Assembly: GCA_935421135.1 (NCBI GenBank)
Contig: OW285197.1
Coordinates: 12,653,223 to 12,717,222 of the forward strand
Origin: Bugulina stolonifera
Lineage: Eukaryota > Bryozoa > Gymnolaemata > Cheilostomatida > Bugulidae
Length of the DNA stretch: 64,000 nucleotides
Direction: 5' to 3'
Shown here: piece after piece, positions 53,574 to 64,000 of the stretch
How positions within the stretch are numbered: the first letter of the stretch is position 1
Layout: the number at the start of each line of letters is the position of its first letter
The notes under the pieces: model-generated
What the model saw: only the letters and a program-made list of their open reading frames with translations
Told to the model about the DNA's origin: nothing
Database searches by the model: none
Position numbers and translations under genes: made by a program

Positions 53574-56457
53574 ATGGCAAATCAACCAAAGGTAGCGCGA
53601 ACAGAGAACTCTGAAGCTGGTAAGTTGATTATCACGACTGACGTTATATCTAGCAGTCTTATGTGTATGAGATGGTGCTATTATTAAATTATTTATTTTC
53701 TCACTGCCATGAAAACTAAAGTTTTATTTTGACTCTCATAGCGAGGAAGGCCCTGAATCGTCATCGGTGAATGGCAAAAGAAATGGCAGCGAGCTAGTGT
53801 TAGGTATGATCACGAGGCGCTCTATTGACCTCATAAATGACCACGGCTGAGGAATGTGGCTCTAAAATATCAAATTTTTAATTGTAATGGCTGCATTTTC
53901 ATGAGTTCAGCAACTAAGTGAACAACTAGGTAAGGTTAGTTGGCACGGTGTAATCAATCAGCAGCCGACTCGTTTTAGGATTTAACTCGGTGAGGTAGAA
54001 CAGACTTGACCACCATCAGTGTAAGGAGAGTGTCTCACTTGTGTAGCGGTGTACTAAATAAATATAATTGGTCTGGGATTCGGTAGCCTATTTATTGGAT
54101 ATTTATTGTTCTTGGCAAGAAGCAAAGGCTGTTGAGTCAAGTGGAAACAAATAAAAATTGGCTTATGTTTGTCATACCTCATGTATCCAAATTGGAATTA
54201 GGCGAAAGTTTTGGGTCTACTGAACTTGCCACTTACAAGTTTGTTTTTGTTGGAGGCATGCTCCTAGTTCCGTGGTCGGGCTTGAAGGAGCTTGCCGAAC
54301 TTGACCGATTGCAGAATGACTTACAGAATATTGTAACTAAATAAAAGCTAACTCAAGACACTCTCGACTCTTTAAGTAGGCCTAATGACAAGTGACTATA
54401 AAAGATAGTGCAATGGAAGTTGAAATCTGTAAAACAATTGAACCACATATATGAGCGATCTGTGGGCAAAATAGTGGTGGTTTTGCTTGTGTTTGTTATA
54501 CAAGCACGTCGGCTTTCTCCATAGATTCCTGTTTATTTTTTAAACGGAAATGAAGATTTGTTTTGGCTGTCATTGGTAAGACTAATTCAGATCAAGGAAT
54601 TTGTGCCTAATAAATATTCACTTTACAATAACTGTACAATAACCTAGTTTCAATCAATCAGTGAAAATAGCAAACAGCTCAAGTCTTCTGATTGATGGAG
54701 ACCTATAGACTGTTATCGAATCATGAAATTTGGGAAACAAGTTCTCAAGTTTTTTTGTGAGCTGTGTAGACAACGAGCAGAAGATCAACCCATAATGTTT
54801 TTGTTTGTCTGTTTCAGCTGAGATGGCAGAGCAGGAGGCCATAGAAAGAATAGACGACGTTCAGAATGAAATAGACAGACTAAATGAACAAGCTAGTGAA
54901 GAAATATTAAAAGTTAGTACAAGACAACCGTAACTAGATATGATGATGTCTACTGATGCTAATTTGTGTCTTGCGTCTCCTGGTATATCTTATGTTAGCC
55001 AGTGAGTTAACCCTGCCCACCTTACCTTCTTTTAGGTTGAACAGAAATTTAATAAATTACGTCAACCACACTTCTCTAAAAGGAACGAACTGATATCACA
55101 GATCCCTGACTTTTGGTTGAATGTCTTTGTGAATCACCCACAGTTATCCACCCTATTAACAGAGCAGGATGAAGAGGTTCGTTATTGCTCCATGCCAACT
55201 ACTTGCCAACATATTATTATATTCTCCATGTGCACACTGTGATAATAGCCTAAATGCATGCATATTATTTACAATCTGTTAGTTGTCTTGTGGTTATCTT
55301 GCATGTGCTGAAGTGGGAACGGAATCGGGACACGGTTCTTATCTGATTGCTGTCACACAGTTCTACTGAATTAGAAACCTGATTTATGTCTCACTGAAAT
55401 TTCTGGATTGTTTGTCATGTTTGTGATACAAAATGTAGTAGAAATGTGTTTGGATAGCTGAAAGGTTAATTTTATTGGTTATCTTTCCTTTGCACTAGCC
55501 GACATGGTGATATTTGAATGTGCACACTGATTATAGTGTACTGTATTGTAGGTGTTACATTATCTATCACAAGTTGAAGTTGAGGAGTTTGAAGATATTA
55601 AATCTGGATTCTCAGTCACTCTGGTAAGTTAGTCCTGCCAGGCAGACTCCACCCATATTGTGCACAGTCTTCTCTGCCACATGTGGTTCTAATCATGTCT
55701 GTACACTTGTCTAAGATTTAAATAAACTAACGATGCATCCATTTGTGTTGCCAGCACTTTACAAAGAACCCATACTTCGAGAATACGTTCCTAAAGAAAG
55801 AGTTTCATCTGAATGAGTCTGGTGAACCGTCGTCTAAGGCTTCGGGCATCAACTGGAAAGAAGGGAAGGATCTCACTAAGCAGGCTAACGGTGAGGCTGG
55901 CAAGAAGAGGTCTCTCGATTCTGAGTCCTTCTTCACATGGTTCAGTGATACAACAGATGCAGGTGCGGATGAGCTTGGTGAGGTGATGAAGGATGATATA
56001 TGGCCGAACCCTCTGCAGTATTACCTCTCCGGAGATCTAGAGCCAGTATCTGGCCAGCTAGACGATGAAGATGACGAGGAGGAGGACTTTGAAGAGGAGG
56101 AGGACGACGAGATACTGGATGAGGAGGTGAGTGTCACAGTCCGTGTTGTTCGTCCAGAAACATGTTTGAGGTTTTTACACTACTCAAATAACTTGATACA
56201 GTGGCGGTTTATCTGTTACCAAGGTAATATAATCGTTTTGTTGATCCGTTTTTAGAGTAATGGAGTTGGTTTTGCTTATCTGTTGTCAGGGTAACTAAAT
56301 GGTTTTGTTTATCTGTTGCCAGGGTGACTAAATGGTTTTGTTTATCTGTTGCCAGGGTGACTAAATTGTTTTTATCCGTTGTCAGGGAGAAGAGGCAGAA
56401 GAAGAGAATGACGAGGATAATGGGGAAGAAGAAGCTGAAGAGGATGGCGAAAACTGA
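53574..56457 (+). CDS. SET: SET / TAF-I beta, nucleosome-assembly-family histone chaperone and PP2A inhibitor
   Basis: SET binds histones and blocks their acetylation (INHAT), acts as a histone chaperone and inhibits PP2A; it is nuclear. Six exons: 53574-53619, 54818-54912, 55036-55176, 55552-55623, 55755-56126 and 56386-56457, giving 265 residues. Exon 1 supplies a short unique N-terminus. Exon 2 starts the dimerisation helix ([20 protein letters not shown], almost identical to human SET). Then come [53 protein letters not shown] and [20 protein letters not shown] of the earmuff domain, and an acidic tail split across exons 5 and 6. Junctions are GT-AG and in phase. Polyadenylation-type AATAAA lies at 56886 and 56901. 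Intron 5 ends in repeats of its own acceptor. Confidence 0.96.
56222..56385. repeat. Tandem repeat of the SET exon 6 acceptor region
   Basis: About four degenerate units of roughly 40 bp containing TTTATCTGTTGCCAGGGTGA. The last unit (TTATCCGTTGTCAG) is the functional acceptor at 56385. Confidence 0.85.
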
Positions 56458-57314
56458 TGACGTCATAACATTCTGTGTACCAGCAGCTGTGCACTTTACT
56501 AGGCATTATTATTACTACTCTAAATAAATGAACACGTGCAGAGTAGATAACTGACACTATTCACTAACTCCTCCACTCTGTTTACATGCATGGTTGTTAT
56601 GGTTACACCACCTCTGTACCAGCCAGCCTGCTTTTGTACATACTGCATTGCAGATTTATCTAGTCTCCTTGTAGAGCTCTCTCTAGTGTATGCCTAGCTA
56701 GTAGTGATAGTACTATATGGAAGGAGACCTGTATATTAGCTAATGAACAATGCATGAGTATATACATTAATCAGCCGTCTTGTATGCACATGTACAAGTT
56801 AGCTCTATGTATATCAGCTACTGCTAAGACTTTACATATTTCTATTCTTTCCTTAGAGTGACAACAGCACATTCTTACCATGTAAAATAAACCATATTTA
56901 AATAAATGTATGTACATAATATTAAACAGTCTTAATCTTATTCACCTGCTGTTCTGGTGTTTGCTTGCATAGTGGGTCTGGTGAGAGGGAAGTCTTTTTT
57001 TGGTGGACACACAAGGGCTAGGGATAACATGGGAACATCACACCTGGGTGTTTAGTAGCTGGCTTACAATGTATTGTGATCAAAACAATTTGGAAAAAAT
57101 CATAAGAAAGAGACACATTTGTAAAGGTACAAAGAAGTGAGGATAAAATATTGTGGGTATAACACATTTAGAGAATTGAAAAACTGCAGTAATATGAATT
57201 ATGATATGTCAATTGTGTATGTACAAGTACAGGAGCTTGTAGCATTATGCGCTTGGTGGTAAGTTGTCTATTCATGGCAAAGTGAAGACAACTCCACATG
57301 TGCTTTACATGATT
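56458..57314. other. 3' flanks of SET and of the MAPEG gene
   Basis: Converging gene ends with the SET polyadenylation-type signals at 56886/56901. No further gene. Confidence 0.45.
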
Positions 57315-58491
57315 TTACAAATATTTGGTAATCTTGGGGTAGAGTCCTACACCAAGGCACCACACTAATGTGCAGTTACAGGAGTATGCAATGATCCAAA
57401 ATATACTTCTTAGGGGCTACAAAAAAAACATAATAACATAACAGCCACACACCACGATAATAATTCTATGACTAAACTAGCGGCGATATCACATTGCAGG
57501 ACATATATAATATCAAAATAGTAATAAAATCTAAAAGTATCTCGAAAACGAATTTTCCATAATTCTAGAATCTCTTAGCTAACTTGGGATACTTGTATTC
57601 CACTACGATTGGCTATCCAAAAATGTCACATATCAGTGACAGGTGGATTATGGATCACACACATTTTATGGTGCCGAGCAGTGTCAGTAGTAGCAATCAT
57701 AATGCTGTAAGTAGTAAGTAATAAATACAGGAATATTATTGCATACCTGAATAGAAAAGTAGTGACAGAAAGAGGTGGCACATCGACTGAAGAAAAAGAG
57801 TCTGAATATGTTCTTAGAAAAGAAGATGCTGAACTGTCCTCCACTAGTCATGACATATATGAGTGACAGGAAGTAGAAGGGTATTATGTTCTCTATATCA
57901 TTCTGGACCATCCTACAAGTAAAACCTAGTGATATACATATGGTATGCATTACATTGTATATTATATCTTACATACATACATGTACAAGTAGTGAAGCAA
58001 ATAATGCATTTTACATATAATGGAGTAGAAGGCTACACTTTGTGTACAGGTAAACTATACTACAAAAATAATGGTCTAATAGGCTAGACTATATTACTAT
58101 ATTCGCAGCCAACCCTGTAGCGTACTAATATACAGTTATATGTACATAAGTCAAGCCTAAGTTATGTTTTCTGTCAAGCAGTAACAATAGAGAAGGATTT
58201 TCTTAGCTCACCTCTTGCAAGTAGTTAGTAATGGATCAGTTGCATCGGGTTTGGAGACAGCCTAGAAATAAGAGAATTCACACTCAAGATAATATATGCA
58301 AGGCTCATATCATCACTGCAGTTGTTGTTCTCATAAAGGACAAAATAAGGTTGTGGTAGCAGCAATGAGTACATGTGGCAAGAGTAGTAATAATTGGATC
58401 AGTTAAAATAATCAGTAAAAGCAGTAGTAGCATCAGATGCAGCGCCAGCAGCAGTGGCGGTAGTGGTAGTAGTAGTGGTGGTGGTAGTAGC

Positions 58492-58523
<32 letters not shown>

Positions 58524-58524
58524 C

Positions 58525-58556
<32 letters not shown>

Positions 58557-60004
58557 CAGTAGTAGTAGTGGTGGTGGTGGTGGTAGTAGCAGTAGTAGTG
58601 GTAGTAGCAATAGTAGTAGTAGCAGTAGTGGTAGTAGTAGTAGTAGTGGTAGTAGTAATAGTGGTAGTAGTAGTAGTGGTAGTAGTAGTAGTAGTGATAA
58701 TGGTAGCAGTAGTGGTAGTAGCAATAGTGACAATGGAGGCAGTAGTAGCGATGGTAATGGCAGTAACAATAATAATAGCAACAGTTGCAATAGAATAAAT
58801 ACTTTACCCTGAGTTTAATTTTATTGTAGCTGATGAGAAAAACACTGGACATGAGCTTGAATGTGCACAGCACTGCATAGAAGGCATAAGAGTCTAACAC
58901 CTGCTGGTCTACCTGATCAAGAAGCTGGAACTGCAAAATATAAATGAAGTAAGAAAATATATAGACAATTTACAAACAAGTAGGGCGCCCGGGTAGCTTA
59001 GTAGGTAGAGTATCAGTTCTTGATCCAGTGACTGTGTCAGCTCTGGCAAAAGGCCCTTAAAAAGTTATACACTCTACATTGCCGAGTCCAGCCGGCTGGT
59101 GGCACCTGTCTTTCTATCAGCCCGCCTGATGCTACAAATAAGGCATGCTGTCATTCGCTGTACAGCTTCGAGACAGTCAGCTATTAAGTCAGACACGGAG
59201 TCTAAGCTGCAGAGGCATACTCCAAGACTGGACGTACAAGTTGTTTGTACGCAGTGCTTTTGATAGTCTCGGAGCTGTTGAGAACACCTCTGGATGAGTA
59301 GATCTTCTCTCGTCTGCTACATTGTTGTACATGTGTTTGTTTCAGATGATATGTAGGTCAAGGGTGACTCTCAGGTATTTAATAATGTGCTCAGCTCTTG
59401 AGATCTCAGTGTCGTTCAGATAGCGGCTGTTGTTGGTAGGTTGTCTTTTTCCTGAGAGCACGATATTGAATATGCTTGCACTTGGATGGGTGACACTCCA
59501 TGTCCTATTGTTGTTCCCAGAGAGTTTCAACAGCTCATTTTCATTTTCCAGAGTATTAGTACAATTTTAAGGCTAATTTAAATTTAATAAACTGTAATTA
59601 TTATATAGGCCTACTATAGAGCATCAGTATAAGCTATAGAATTAATATTAAATCAATATATAGTTGAAGATTGCTAGTTTGTTACAGTCAGTACAGCTAC
59701 AGCACATTCAAATAAAATAAAAATAAAAGTGTGGTGTCAATGTGAATGTAACATTACATTGTGATTGTTAGTAATAGGCCCACACATGACACAACTCACT
59801 CGTCGTTGATAGAACATTATATTATAACATATTGTGCAAGTTGAATGCCTCATTACTAACAGTGTGCTACAGTGAAAAGGTCAATACTATACTACAGCAA
59901 ATTGCTGATTTACTTTTACTTACTCGGGATAGCCAATTCTCACTTTTATTTAATGCTGATTGCCAAGTCGGCGCCGCACAGTGCTTTAAACTCACCTCTC
60001 CCAT
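57315..60004 (-). CDS. MAPEG-family membrane enzyme (microsomal glutathione transferase / prostaglandin E synthase type)
   Basis: MAPEG proteins are small four-helix, trimeric ER-membrane enzymes using glutathione (MGST1, PTGES). Five minus-strand exons: 60004-59996, 58930-58808, 58261-58212, 57912-57747 and 57416-57315, joining to 149 residues (family 150-155). Helix 1: DSYAFYAVLCTFKLM. Loop: VSKPDATDP, corresponding to the usual ANPED region. Helix 2 carries the family signature here reading RMVQNDIENIIPF. Helix 3 has RCATSFCHYFSI, matching the R-x-H-x-Y pattern, and helix 4 follows PLRSIF. The first exon (ATGGGAGAG|GTGAGT) has only three codons; it fits in phase but is the least certain part. 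The last exon was chosen because it is the one continuing helix 4 in phase to a stop at the expected length. Which subfamily it is cannot be decided. Confidence 0.85.
58437..58790. repeat. GTA/GTG trinucleotide microsatellite
   Basis: About 350 bp of AGT/GGT triplets in the MAPEG intron after exon 2, starting about 15 bp beyond the donor on the coding strand. It produces long poly-Ser, poly-Val, poly-Leu and Tyr/His-rich open frames on both strands that are not genes. Confidence 0.97.
58983..59060 (+). repeat. tRNA-like (SINE head) sequence
   Basis: GCCCGGGTAGCTTAGTAGG plus GTAGAG looks like a tRNA 5' half with an A box. No clear B box follows, so it is a degenerate SINE head at most. Confidence 0.4.
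59060..59570 (-). pseudogene. Degenerate LINE reverse transcriptase fragment
   Basis: On the minus strand the 59530-59342 frame resembles the region before the thumb (SRYLNDTEISRAEHIIKYL then RVTLD). After a stop and frameshifts it continues as YKQLVRPVLEYASAA near 59200, aligning with the LEYASAAWDP motif of the fragment at 52 kb. Broken beyond function. It lies in MAPEG intron 1. Confidence 0.7.
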
Positions 60005-60163
60005 GTTTTCTAGTGTGTCCCGCAATAAACAATATATATCTCTTGTGTTTTGTTTTGGTCTTGGTGTATGAGTGCAAAGAATGCAATCAGTCGTTGTTTG
60101 AATCAGATAGTGGACTTTTCAGGGAGTCTGAAGGGGAGGGCGACATCTGGACACCCTACAAAA

Positions 60164-60262
60164 CTGGACACCCGTAAAGTGGACACCCCACAAACTGGAC
60201 ACCCTACAAACTGGACACCTTGCAAACTGGACACCCTGAAAAAACTGGACACCCTGCAAATA
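60164..60262. repeat. Short ACTGGACACCC tandem repeat
   Basis: Six loose copies of a 15-17 bp unit containing AAACTGGACACC. The same word heads each unit of the larger array at 60410-61060. Confidence 0.85.
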
Positions 60263-60409
60263 TTCATTCACTATTGAAGTAAGTAAGTGTTTTATAGTGA
60301 AATATAGTTTAAAAGGTCTCATTCTACACCATCACATAATAAATTTCAGAAAATATTTTTTTAAATGAAATCGAAGACACTTCAAAATATTATGGTACGA
60401 GATACCTGA

Positions 60410-61060
60410 TAAAAACTGGACACCCTCTCCAAAAATCCATGTATCTACACCTTGTGAAATTATTTATGGCTAGACCTATTCAGCACTTATCAATCTACAT
60501 TTCTAAGACAAATTTTTATTTTTGAAATTTAAACTTTGAATTTTATAATTAAAATTCTATTTTCACTCACTAACAACTTGCCTCAAAGATTTTCGACCTT
60601 CTAAAGTGTCCGACATATCTTTGAAAAACTGGACACCCTCTCCAAAAATCCATGTATCTACAATTTAGGAAGATATTTATAGCTAGACCTATTCAACACT
60701 TATCAATCTCCATTTTCAAAGCAAATTTTTATTTTTGAAATTTAAACTTAGAATTTTATAATTAAAATTTTATTTTCACTCACTAACAACTTGCCTCAAA
60801 GATTTTCGACCTTCTAAAGTGTCCGACATATCTTTGAAAAACTGGACACCCTCTCCAAAAATCCATGTATCTACAATTTAGGAAGATGTTTATAGCTAGA
60901 CCTATTCAACACTTATCAATCTCCATTTTCAAAGCAAATTTTTATTTTTGAAATTTAAACTTAGAACTTTATAATCACAATTCTATGTTCACCCATTAAT
61001 AACTTGCCTGACAGATTGTCGACCGCCCAAAGGGTACGAGATGTTTTCAAAAACTCGAAA
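60410..61060. repeat. Three-copy satellite of about 213 bp
   Basis: Units start near 60410, 60628 and 60838 with AACTGGACACCCTCTCCAAA and include TTAGGAAGAT-like, GCTAGACCTATTCA and TCGACCTTCTAAAGTGTCCG blocks. The third is the most diverged at its 3' end. No coding capacity. Confidence 0.9.
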
Positions 61061-61974
61061 CCCTGGACTTTTATACGCTCCTGTCGATGTGGTCTTGCCT
61101 CACACTGATAGTTGTCCTCTCCCAATACCTTTGGAGCAGACAACTTCCAATTGGTAACTACTATCTAGCAATTATATTTATGATCAGTTTTAAATCTTGT
61201 ACATGTACAATGTACATTAAGAATTATTTTTGTGCAATGATATACTGTAGATATGTAGTGTAGGCATAGCATAGCATATGATGTGCAGCAATATAGCATA
61301 ACAATAGCATCATTCTGCCTCCAACCTTTGTACTAATTAACAATATCAATTTATAGTCTTGTTGTTCCAATCTTTGTGGCAAACATTACTTGCTGTCCTT
61401 ACTGTAATTATTGGCTATTCCTGTTGCATGCCTGATATTTTGGCTTCTACGTTGTATGAACATTTTATCAAATAATTAACACTAATTTTTATCACACTGA
61501 TCATCATATGGGTGATCAACAATATTGTTATTTGGACACTATACTTTCTTCTGTTGATCAATACAATAATATGGCTGTTCCTATCAAAAATGTACCTGTA
61601 TTCCATATTGTATTATTGTATTATTGTATTGTATTACTGCATCAGTGTAGTCGCATGCCCAGGAGTTATCCTCTCTTTTCTAATACTAGTAACATGATAC
61701 ATAATCAGCCTGTACTTTACTACTTACACCAAACAGTATTACCTCGCTCCTTTTGTCTGTGATGCAGCAACGCTGCCCAGAATTTCATCTTATATTGTAA
61801 TGCACAGTATGTACTCGTATGTTTGCTGTCCACTAGATAAAATATTGTAGTGATTTCAGACAATGTTCCATATGTTTCCACTTATAGTACAATTGTTTGT
61901 ATAATTAGTAGTATTCTAGTACATAGACTTTTTCAATCTTATATTATATTGAATTTAAACTAGATAGAGTTCTG

Positions 61975-62060
61975 GAAATACAGAACAGAACTGAAAGCCA
62001 GAGCAACTAGGGTAGGGTAGCTAACTAGGTCCTACCTATGCGCACATAAAGCACAAGTAA
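61975..62060 (+). repeat. Dispersed repeat family member (copy 2 of 3)
   Basis: Contains GCAACTAGGGTAGGGTAG followed by a CCTACCTATG-like segment, as in the copies at 10935 and 63835. Confidence 0.5.
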
Positions 62061-63827
62061 CGAATCAGACCTGTTGATAGTCATTGTAGTCAATCACATC
62101 TCTTACTAACGGATGTAGAGTAAGGAGACACGATAGACCACTCTGGTACCTCCTGTGTCATTTCAATTATACGTAAGAAACTTGACAATGGACAGTGTAT
62201 AGACTTTTTTTATCTTATGTTGAATTTAAACTAGATAGAAGATACATCATATAAACTAGATAAAGTTTTGAAAAGGTACATGCATAATACATGTATTTAT
62301 CATTATTAGGATATGACTTCAGACTAACATAGACTATATAACTATAATGGGCTACTAGTAGTGTTATAACTTTTTTGCTGACTGTGACATGTCATATGTG
62401 TATGTATGTACATGTGTATCTAACAAAAAGTAAAATGTTTCTTCCTATATTGTTTGCAACGAAATTTATTCTTGTATTTACTGTATACGTAAAAGAATGG
62501 AGCTAACAACTAGGTGTGCAGACAGTCTGAGACTAAGAAATACTGCTACGCTGTAACTTGTACACAAAAAGGCATTGACTTGTATTCAAGTGTCTGTTGT
62601 AAAGTTATCCTCCCCCACCCCGCGTTATTAATCGAATGCAATAACATACATGTGATTTGGCAATGCAGCTTGGCTTCTAATCAAATACAACCTGATATGC
62701 AATCCATTGCTAAAATCATGAACCTCATAAGTTATTGATCAGAATAAGAAGTTGTTGTCTCACAATTTTAAAATCGAGAGAGGACAACTTCTTATTAGTC
62801 GTGTTTTTCTCATGTGTTCAACTTACATGTAGCAGCTAACATTGCTGCAAGTTCAAATTACCATGTACATGTACAAATGCGAGCTGTGGTTTCATTCAAA
62901 TGAAGAGAAAGACTAGAAAGTGATGTTGTTTTGTTATTTGGTAGCTGTACATATAGTGTACACCAGCAAGACCATTGAGAAGCAGTTGAATCTGCGTTTT
63001 CTAGGCTAATAAGCTTGTGAAGCAGTCTACACCTTGACCACTCAACTCCCCCCCCCCCCCCCAATGCAACTAGTATGGTATGTAAATGTATGGTCAGCTA
63101 CATGTACACATTTTATCATTTTATAGTCTTTGATTAAACAATTTTGTAGGAGCATTGCACAATAAAATGGACGATGAGATGGTGAGGTGATGCTGAGGAG
63201 TCACCCGACGACAATGGCTGACATTCATTATCGTTATCTTTGTATATAATCGTGTGTAATGTCTGTCTTTGGATATGTTATCTCTAGAGTGCATTGTGTG
63301 TCGAGGCCGAGGGTCGGGTATATACAGTATATATATACATGTATTACGTTAAGATGTGTTTATATATATTAGTCTACACCCGACTTATTTAGGGTTGATG
63401 TTTCAATATCGGACCTTTGGGTATGTTATCATGAATGGGTCATCCCTCCCGATGCCCCTCGGACCCGAGTATTGTGCAGGACCGATGGGCAGCTACATGT
63501 AGTTGTGTTAAATATACATGTACATATACACGTGCCATTTAATTATATTTTTCCCATGATGTACATACACGATCTACCACGATTTTTAATAGCAATTCTT
63601 TATGGCTTTGAGATGATGCATAATTTTTTAATTTGTATGGGACTGACCTTTGGTTAACCCCTCACAAGATGTAACTGGATTTTGTCTATAAGTGAAAACA
63701 TTTTGCTACATGTATATAATACTACTTGTACATTGTAAATATGTCCATGACGTTGCTACTTGGACTCCAATGAAGAGGTTTTATTTTGCTCTATATAAAC
63801 TTCATGGTGCTTACTAGTCTAGGAATA

Positions 63828-63940
63828 TCTTAGCCTTGGTTCCTCACGGAGCCGAAGGCCAAAGCAACTAGGGTAGGGTCATACCTATGAAGTCATAAAT
63901 GTCAAGAGCAACTCGGATCTACAGGTCATCATAATGTAAT
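63828..63940 (+). repeat. Dispersed repeat family member (copy 3 of 3)
   Basis: Runs TTCCTCACGGAGCCGAAGG, CAAAGCAACTAGGGTAGGG, AGCAACTCGGATCTACAGG, in the same order as the inverse of 10935-11065. Confidence 0.55.
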
Positions 63941-64000
63941 GTTTCAGTATGTTTCAGGGTGTGGGAAGGGTCCAAGAGTGGTCTAATCGACCTGCTTCCT

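Larger units (their letters stand above)
61061..64000. other. Gene-poor right end
   Basis: No supportable gene. It contains two members of the dispersed family and a C-run at 63048. A segment with GTCGGG-type words (63300-63480) is also present; its nature is unclear. Confidence 0.4.

Noticed and set aside
54132..54344. 70-residue open frame in SET intron 1
   Set aside because: It starts with ATG but has no recognisable domain or splice context; it may be an old insertion, but the evidence is too thin.
58375..58936. Long open frames coding poly-Ser, poly-Val, poly-Leu and Tyr/His-rich proteins
   Set aside because: All come from the AGT/GGT triplet microsatellite read in different frames and strands; the real coding content here is MAPEG exon 2 at 58930-58808.

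Overview
The window is nuclear DNA of an invertebrate animal. It is AT-rich, the genes are split into many short exons with GT-AG introns, and the recognisable proteins are animal housekeeping families: V-ATPase subunit G, TMCO1, PPT2, USP20/33, SET and MAPEG. Small introns, abundant minisatellites, poly-G/C tracts and frequent TACATGTA-type palindromes would suit a sponge or another early-branching animal, but that placement is a guess.

Layout: 1-3.5 kb (+) holds the 3' part of a gene for a cysteine-rich, single-pass membrane protein with a very long charged cytoplasmic helix. 4.5-5.6 kb (-) is V-ATPase subunit G and 6.2-9.5 kb (-) is TMCO1, whose first intron carries a hAT-type element built of CAAGTC repeats. 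12.2-34.5 kb (+) holds two tandem PPT2 lysosomal thioesterase genes. Between them lies an unrecognised gene (23.2-29.8 kb) for a signal-peptide, coiled-coil, GVGGEG-repeat protein. The first PPT2 copy carries a 5.3 kb, 26-bp minisatellite in intron 4. 37.4-41.3 kb (-) is an inverted, truncated duplicate of the coiled-coil gene, with a solo LTR in it and a second copy of its last exons. 44.1-50.2 kb (-) is a complete USP20/33 deubiquitinase. 50.4-52.7 kb holds a hAT element and a LINE reverse transcriptase fragment. 53.6-56.5 kb (+) is SET. 57.3-60.0 kb (-) is a MAPEG-family enzyme. 60-64 kb shows only repeats.

The genes look like unrelated neighbours, apart from the PPT2 / coiled-coil cluster that grew by tandem and inverted duplication. 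I assembled complete reading frames by following splice sites and phase for V-ATPase G (116 aa), TMCO1 (181 aa), PPT2 copies (323 and 313 aa), coiled-coil gene (214 aa), USP20/33 (976 aa), SET (265 aa) and MAPEG (149 aa).

The most striking pattern is that several tandem arrays start at or beside exon borders. The 26-bp array begins exactly at a 5' splice site, and each of its ~200 units carries a 3'-splice-like and a 5'-splice-like motif. Smaller arrays sit at other donors, at acceptors, and at a stop codon. The inverted duplicate also supplies clean before/after comparisons for several mobile-element insertions.
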